Below are positions 61,988 through 64,000 of a DNA stretch of 64,000 nucleotides, in pieces (within the stretch, counting starts at the first letter, position 1; each line of letters opens with the position of its first letter). The stretch is taken from NCBI RefSeq assembly GCF_024294905.1, contig NZ_JANCOC010000010.1, forward strand, positions 30,347 to 94,346, read 5' to 3'. A program made the translations under genes and the position numbers. The stretch comes from Rothia gullae. Lineage in GTDB: Bacteria; Actinomycetota; Actinomycetes; Actinomycetales; Micrococcaceae. The notes under the pieces were generated by a model. It saw only the letters and a program-made list of their open reading frames with translations. It was not told the DNA's origin and searched no databases.

Positions 61988-62755
61988 ATGTCTACCATGT
62001 ATACCCGCCGCACCGCCCTGACCGCACTGGGTCTGGGAACCGCTGCACTTCTTGCCGCATGTTCCTCGAAGTCTTCCGAATCTTCGGCGACCGCGAGCGC
62101 GTCCACTACCGACTCTTCGACCGCAAGCACTACCGCGTCCGTCTCCCCCACCGCGGAGGCAACCGCCACCGTTGAGGCTGGCCCCAGCATGAAGGGCAAG
62201 GTCGTTCTTGCCGACTACTCCTCCACCGGCACTTTTGAGCCCGGCACCAAGGAGCACAAGGCTGTAAACGTTGCGATTCCCTTGGAGCCGGCGAAGCTGC
62301 GTGAGAACAGTGTTGAGGGTCTGCACGCGTTCATTGCATACTGGCAGGCTACCTTGAACTACCTGCTGCTGACCGGTGACGATGTACGCTTCACGAACAT
62401 TGACCACACCGGCGACTACTCGACTGTGGCTGAGTTCTTCCAGAGCATGTACGCTTCGGAGAGCGGCTGGGTGGTCGGTTCGGAGCATCCGATGATTCTG
62501 TCGCTGACTGCTGATCGCCCGACCAAGGACACCCGCACCGGCTACTACACTTGGGCAACCGAGATGGTGATTGATGGTGCTGAGGGTTCTGGCGTGTACA
62601 GCAAGACTAATAATCGTGTGCAGCCGCTGACCGAGGTGTTCAAGTACCCGGGTAAGCCGGTGGCTGGCCAGATTGTGGCGCACTACCAGGACGGCACTTG
62701 GCGTATGGTGCGTCGTGCTCCGGGTACTGCGTCTGCTTCGCCGGTTTCGTCGTGA
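61988..62755 (+). CDS. Tat-type lipoprotein, family member 6 (divergent)
   Basis: 255 aa. Signal MSTMYTRRTALTALGLG with twin arginines and lipobox LAAC; here ASDIRPL is replaced by SSKSSESS. The domain is more distant but collinear: MKGKVVLADYSSTGTFEPG, VNVAIPLEPAKLRENSVEGLHAFIAYWQATLNYLLLTGDDV, ESGWVVGSEHPMILSL and AHYQDGTWRMVRR. After the TGA at 62753-62755 a Ser/Ala/Glu-rich coding-like stretch continues in another frame to 62865, so the tail may have been cut by a frameshift. It has its own ribosome site (GAAAGAG). Confidence 0.8.
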   Translation: MSTMYTRRTALTALGLGTAALLAACSSKSSESSATASASTTDSSTASTTASVSPTAEATATVEAGPSMKGKVVLADYSSTGTFEPGTKEHKAVNVAIPLEPAKLRENSVEGLHAFIAYWQATLNYLLLTGDDVRFTNIDHTGDYSTVAEFFQSMYASESGWVVGSEHPMILSLTADRPTKDTRTGYYTWATEMVIDGAEGSGVYSKTNNRVQPLTEVFKYPGKPVAGQIVAHYQDGTWRMVRRAPGTASASPVSS

Positions 62756-62888
62756 GCCCGAGCGGTTCGGCTGAGTGTGCTGCGTCTGCGGAGGTGACCG
62801 TTGCAGGTTCTGCTGAGGGTTCGGCGGAGGCTACTACTGCTTCCGCTGAGGCGTCGGCACAGTAGAGTCCGGATCCCCTATATCGCCT

Positions 62889-62953
62889 GAGAAGCCACAT
62901 GTGTTTCGAGAGGCCACCATAAACGTGGCTTTTCGAAACACATGTGGCTTTTC
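62889..62953. repeat. Palindromic repeat, copy 5
   Basis: Arms GAGAAGCCACATGTGTTTCG and its complement with the centre CACCATAAACGTGG, most like copy 3. It lies directly downstream of the lipoprotein array, 42 kb from the other four. Confidence 0.9.
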
Positions 62954-62987
62954 GCCTTTACTCTTTCTTGAAAAGACAGGTATAAAC

Positions 62988-63021
62988 AAAAAGCCTGGCT
63001 TCCGAAGAAACCAGGCTTTTT
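62988..63021 (-). terminator. Hairpin next to the duplicated tRNA fragment
   Basis: AAAAAGCCTGG and CCAGGCTTTTT form a perfect 11-bp stem with a 12-nt loop. It stands in the same position relative to the tRNA 3' fragment as the true tRNA-Glu terminator does to the tRNA. Confidence 0.8.
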
Positions 63022-63054
63022 CCTAGTGTGACCCCAACCGGATGTGAACAGGTG
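63022..63054 (-). repeat. Duplicated 3' end of tRNA-Glu with flank
   Basis: 33 bp, identical in 31 positions to 63229-63261, which is the 3' part and flank of the tRNA-Glu gene. The rest of a tRNA is not recognisable upstream (63055-63190), though two hairpins are (63059-63103 and 63122-63149). Either a degenerated second tRNA gene or an attachment-site-like remnant. Confidence 0.7.
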
Positions 63055-63190
63055 ACGGAGGGGCATGATGCCGAGCGCGCGAGGAAATCCATCATGCCCC
63101 GCAGTGCCGCGACGTAAGGAGCGGTGCCGTGAGAGGCTCACGGCGGCACCATAGAATCTAAAAGATCATCCGACAGATACAGATATAAAC

Positions 63191-63228
63191 AAAGAAGCTC
63201 CCCAATCTTTCGACTGGAGAGCTTCTTT
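63191..63228 (-). terminator. Terminator of tRNA-Glu
   Basis: AAAGAAGCTC and AGAGCTTCTTT plus CC/GG pairs form the stem around TTTCGACT; on the minus strand it ends in TTT right after the tRNA. Confidence 0.7.
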
Positions 63229-63235
63229 CCTAGTG

Positions 63236-63308
63236 TGACCCCAACCGGATTTGAACCGGTGTTGCCGCCGTGAGAGGGCGGAGTACTAGGCCGCTATACG
63301 ATGGGGCC
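63236..63308 (-). tRNA. tRNA-Glu (anticodon CUC)
   Basis: 73 nt, minus strand, beginning GGCCCCATCGTATAGCGGCC. Acceptor GGCCCCA/TGGGGTC, anticodon stem CCGCC/GGCGG around CTCTCAC (CUC), T-arm CCGGTTCAAATCCGG. The CCA is not encoded. Confidence 0.94.
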
Positions 63309-63560
63309 ATGAGACTTGCATCTCTTTTACCAGGTCTCCCTAGCAACACATATAACTATACAGAGGTTCCCGGGAACAGCCAAATCGAAAAGCGGTGAAT
63401 TGAGTCACATATTTTACACCGAGTGCAAGACCCACCGTATAGACTCTTGTCCAGCTAAACAGCCCCCCCCCCCGGCAGCCATCCGGCAACTCCCCAACAC
63501 CCACCTCCCCACCCACGCCTGCCCCATTCAGGCACGACGGCATCACGGCATCAAGGGCAC

Positions 63561-63594
63561 AAAAATGCGCCCCGCACAGTGTACGGGGCGCATC
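63561..63594 (-). terminator. Terminator of the surface-protein gene
   Basis: ATGCGCCCCGCAC (63565-63577) pairs with GTACGGGGCGCAT (63581-63593, one mismatch); on the minus strand it ends in TTTTTG. It is 20 bp after the stop codon. Confidence 0.88.
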
Positions 63595-63615
63595 CGCTCA
63601 AACTAGAGCAAGAAA

Positions 63616-64000
63616 CTATGCCTTGCGGCGGCGCACCATCAGAGCAGCACCCGCAATCAGAGCCACCGAAGCGAAAGCAACCAGCGGCATCACAGCGTTA
63701 GCACCGGTGTTAGCCAAAGGGCCACGCGAAGAGCCAGCGTCGCTCTTAGCAACCGAGGAACCACCGTTGGAAGAATCGGACTTATCATCCTTCACAGCAT
63801 CCGGAACAGACTTGGAGTCAGACTTAGAGTCCTGTGCACCGGTCTTAGCGTCAGACTTCTTATCTTCTGCCTTCTTGTCCTCAGCCTTCTTGTCCTCAGC
63901 CTTCTTGTCCTCAGCCTTCTTGTCCTCAGCCTTCTTGTCCTCAGCCTTCGGGTCAGCAGGCTTCGGGTCAGCAGGCTTCGGGTCAGCAGGCTTCGGGTCA
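63616..64000 (-). CDS. C-terminal part of a sortase-anchored repeat surface protein (5' end outside window)
   Basis: At least 128 residues, minus strand, stop at 63616-63618; the gene continues past the window edge. It shows DPKPA repeats, then AEDKK repeats five times in a row, a Ser/Asp/Lys-rich stretch, the sorting signal LANTG followed by a hydrophobic segment (VMPLVAFASVALIAGAALM) and the basic tail RRRKA. Sortase would cleave LANTG and link the protein to peptidoglycan. The repeats form an extended stalk. LANTG differs from canonical LPxTG at position two. The function of the missing N-terminal part is unknown. Confidence 0.88.
   Translation of the reverse strand, partial: DPKPADPKPADPKPADPKAEDKKAEDKKAEDKKAEDKKAEDKKAEDKKSDAKTGAQDSKSDSKSVPDAVKDDKSDSSNGGSSVAKSDAGSSRGPLANTGANAVMPLVAFASVALIAGAALMVRRRKA

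Overview
The window looks like a chromosomal segment of a high-GC actinobacterium of the family Micrococcaceae, most probably Rothia (R. mucilaginosa is my best guess). The support is the gene content and order: fabD-fabH-acpP-fabF, yraN/comM/dprA/xerC followed by DUF2469/rnhB/lepB/rplS, a PdtaR-type ANTAR regulator, an MptB-like mannosyltransferase and many Ser/Ala-rich lipoproteins. The genus is inferred; I could not search a database.

Layout. 1-3.5 kb: three tandem paralogous siderophore-type solute-binding lipoproteins (first one cut by the window edge). 3.6-15.8 kb: an unknown 442-aa protein, yigZ, coaE, rpsA, polA, a dicarboxylate/amino acid symporter, a hotdog thioesterase, a small membrane protein and pdtaR. 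16.2-20.9 kb: an accessory-looking island whose genes are separated by four copies of a ~65-bp palindrome: a PIN-like gene with one in-frame TGA, two unknown proteins and an AbiEi/DUF559-like protein. 20.9-25.1 kb: ftsY, an MFS transporter, a PIG-V-like mannosyltransferase. 25.4-33.7 kb: trpE-trpC and a riboflavin operon under an FMN riboswitch (pnuX-ribD-ribE::ribB-ribA-ribH), in which ribE and ribB are fused and ribH carries an apparent one-base frameshift. 33.7-34.8 kb: a gene-poor stretch with a candidate structured RNA. 34.8-38.8 kb: type II fatty acid synthesis genes. 39-49.7 kb: xerC, dprA, comM, yraN, DUF2469, rnhB, lepB, rplS, an ssb paralogue and a membrane-anchored HNH nuclease. 49.9-57.1 kb: tRNA-Arg, mptB-like, orn, tRNA-His, def, rnpB, yaaA, nif3-like, msrA. 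57.2-62.8 kb: six tandem paralogues of a Tat-type lipoprotein family, two of them broken. 63-64 kb: tRNA-Glu beside a duplicated 3' tRNA fragment, and the end of a sortase-anchored repeat protein.

The most unusual signals: (i) short (12-18 bp) degenerate tandem repeats in intergenic DNA, at several genes being repeated copies of the last codons plus the stop codon; (ii) the ~65-bp palindrome family flanking the accessory island; (iii) a 265-bp fold-back element between polA and rpsA; (iv) a possible structured RNA ahead of a strong terminator near 34.6 kb; (v) birth and decay in the lipoprotein array, including a tripled lipobox; (vi) the ribE-ribB fusion and the broken ribH and PIN genes.
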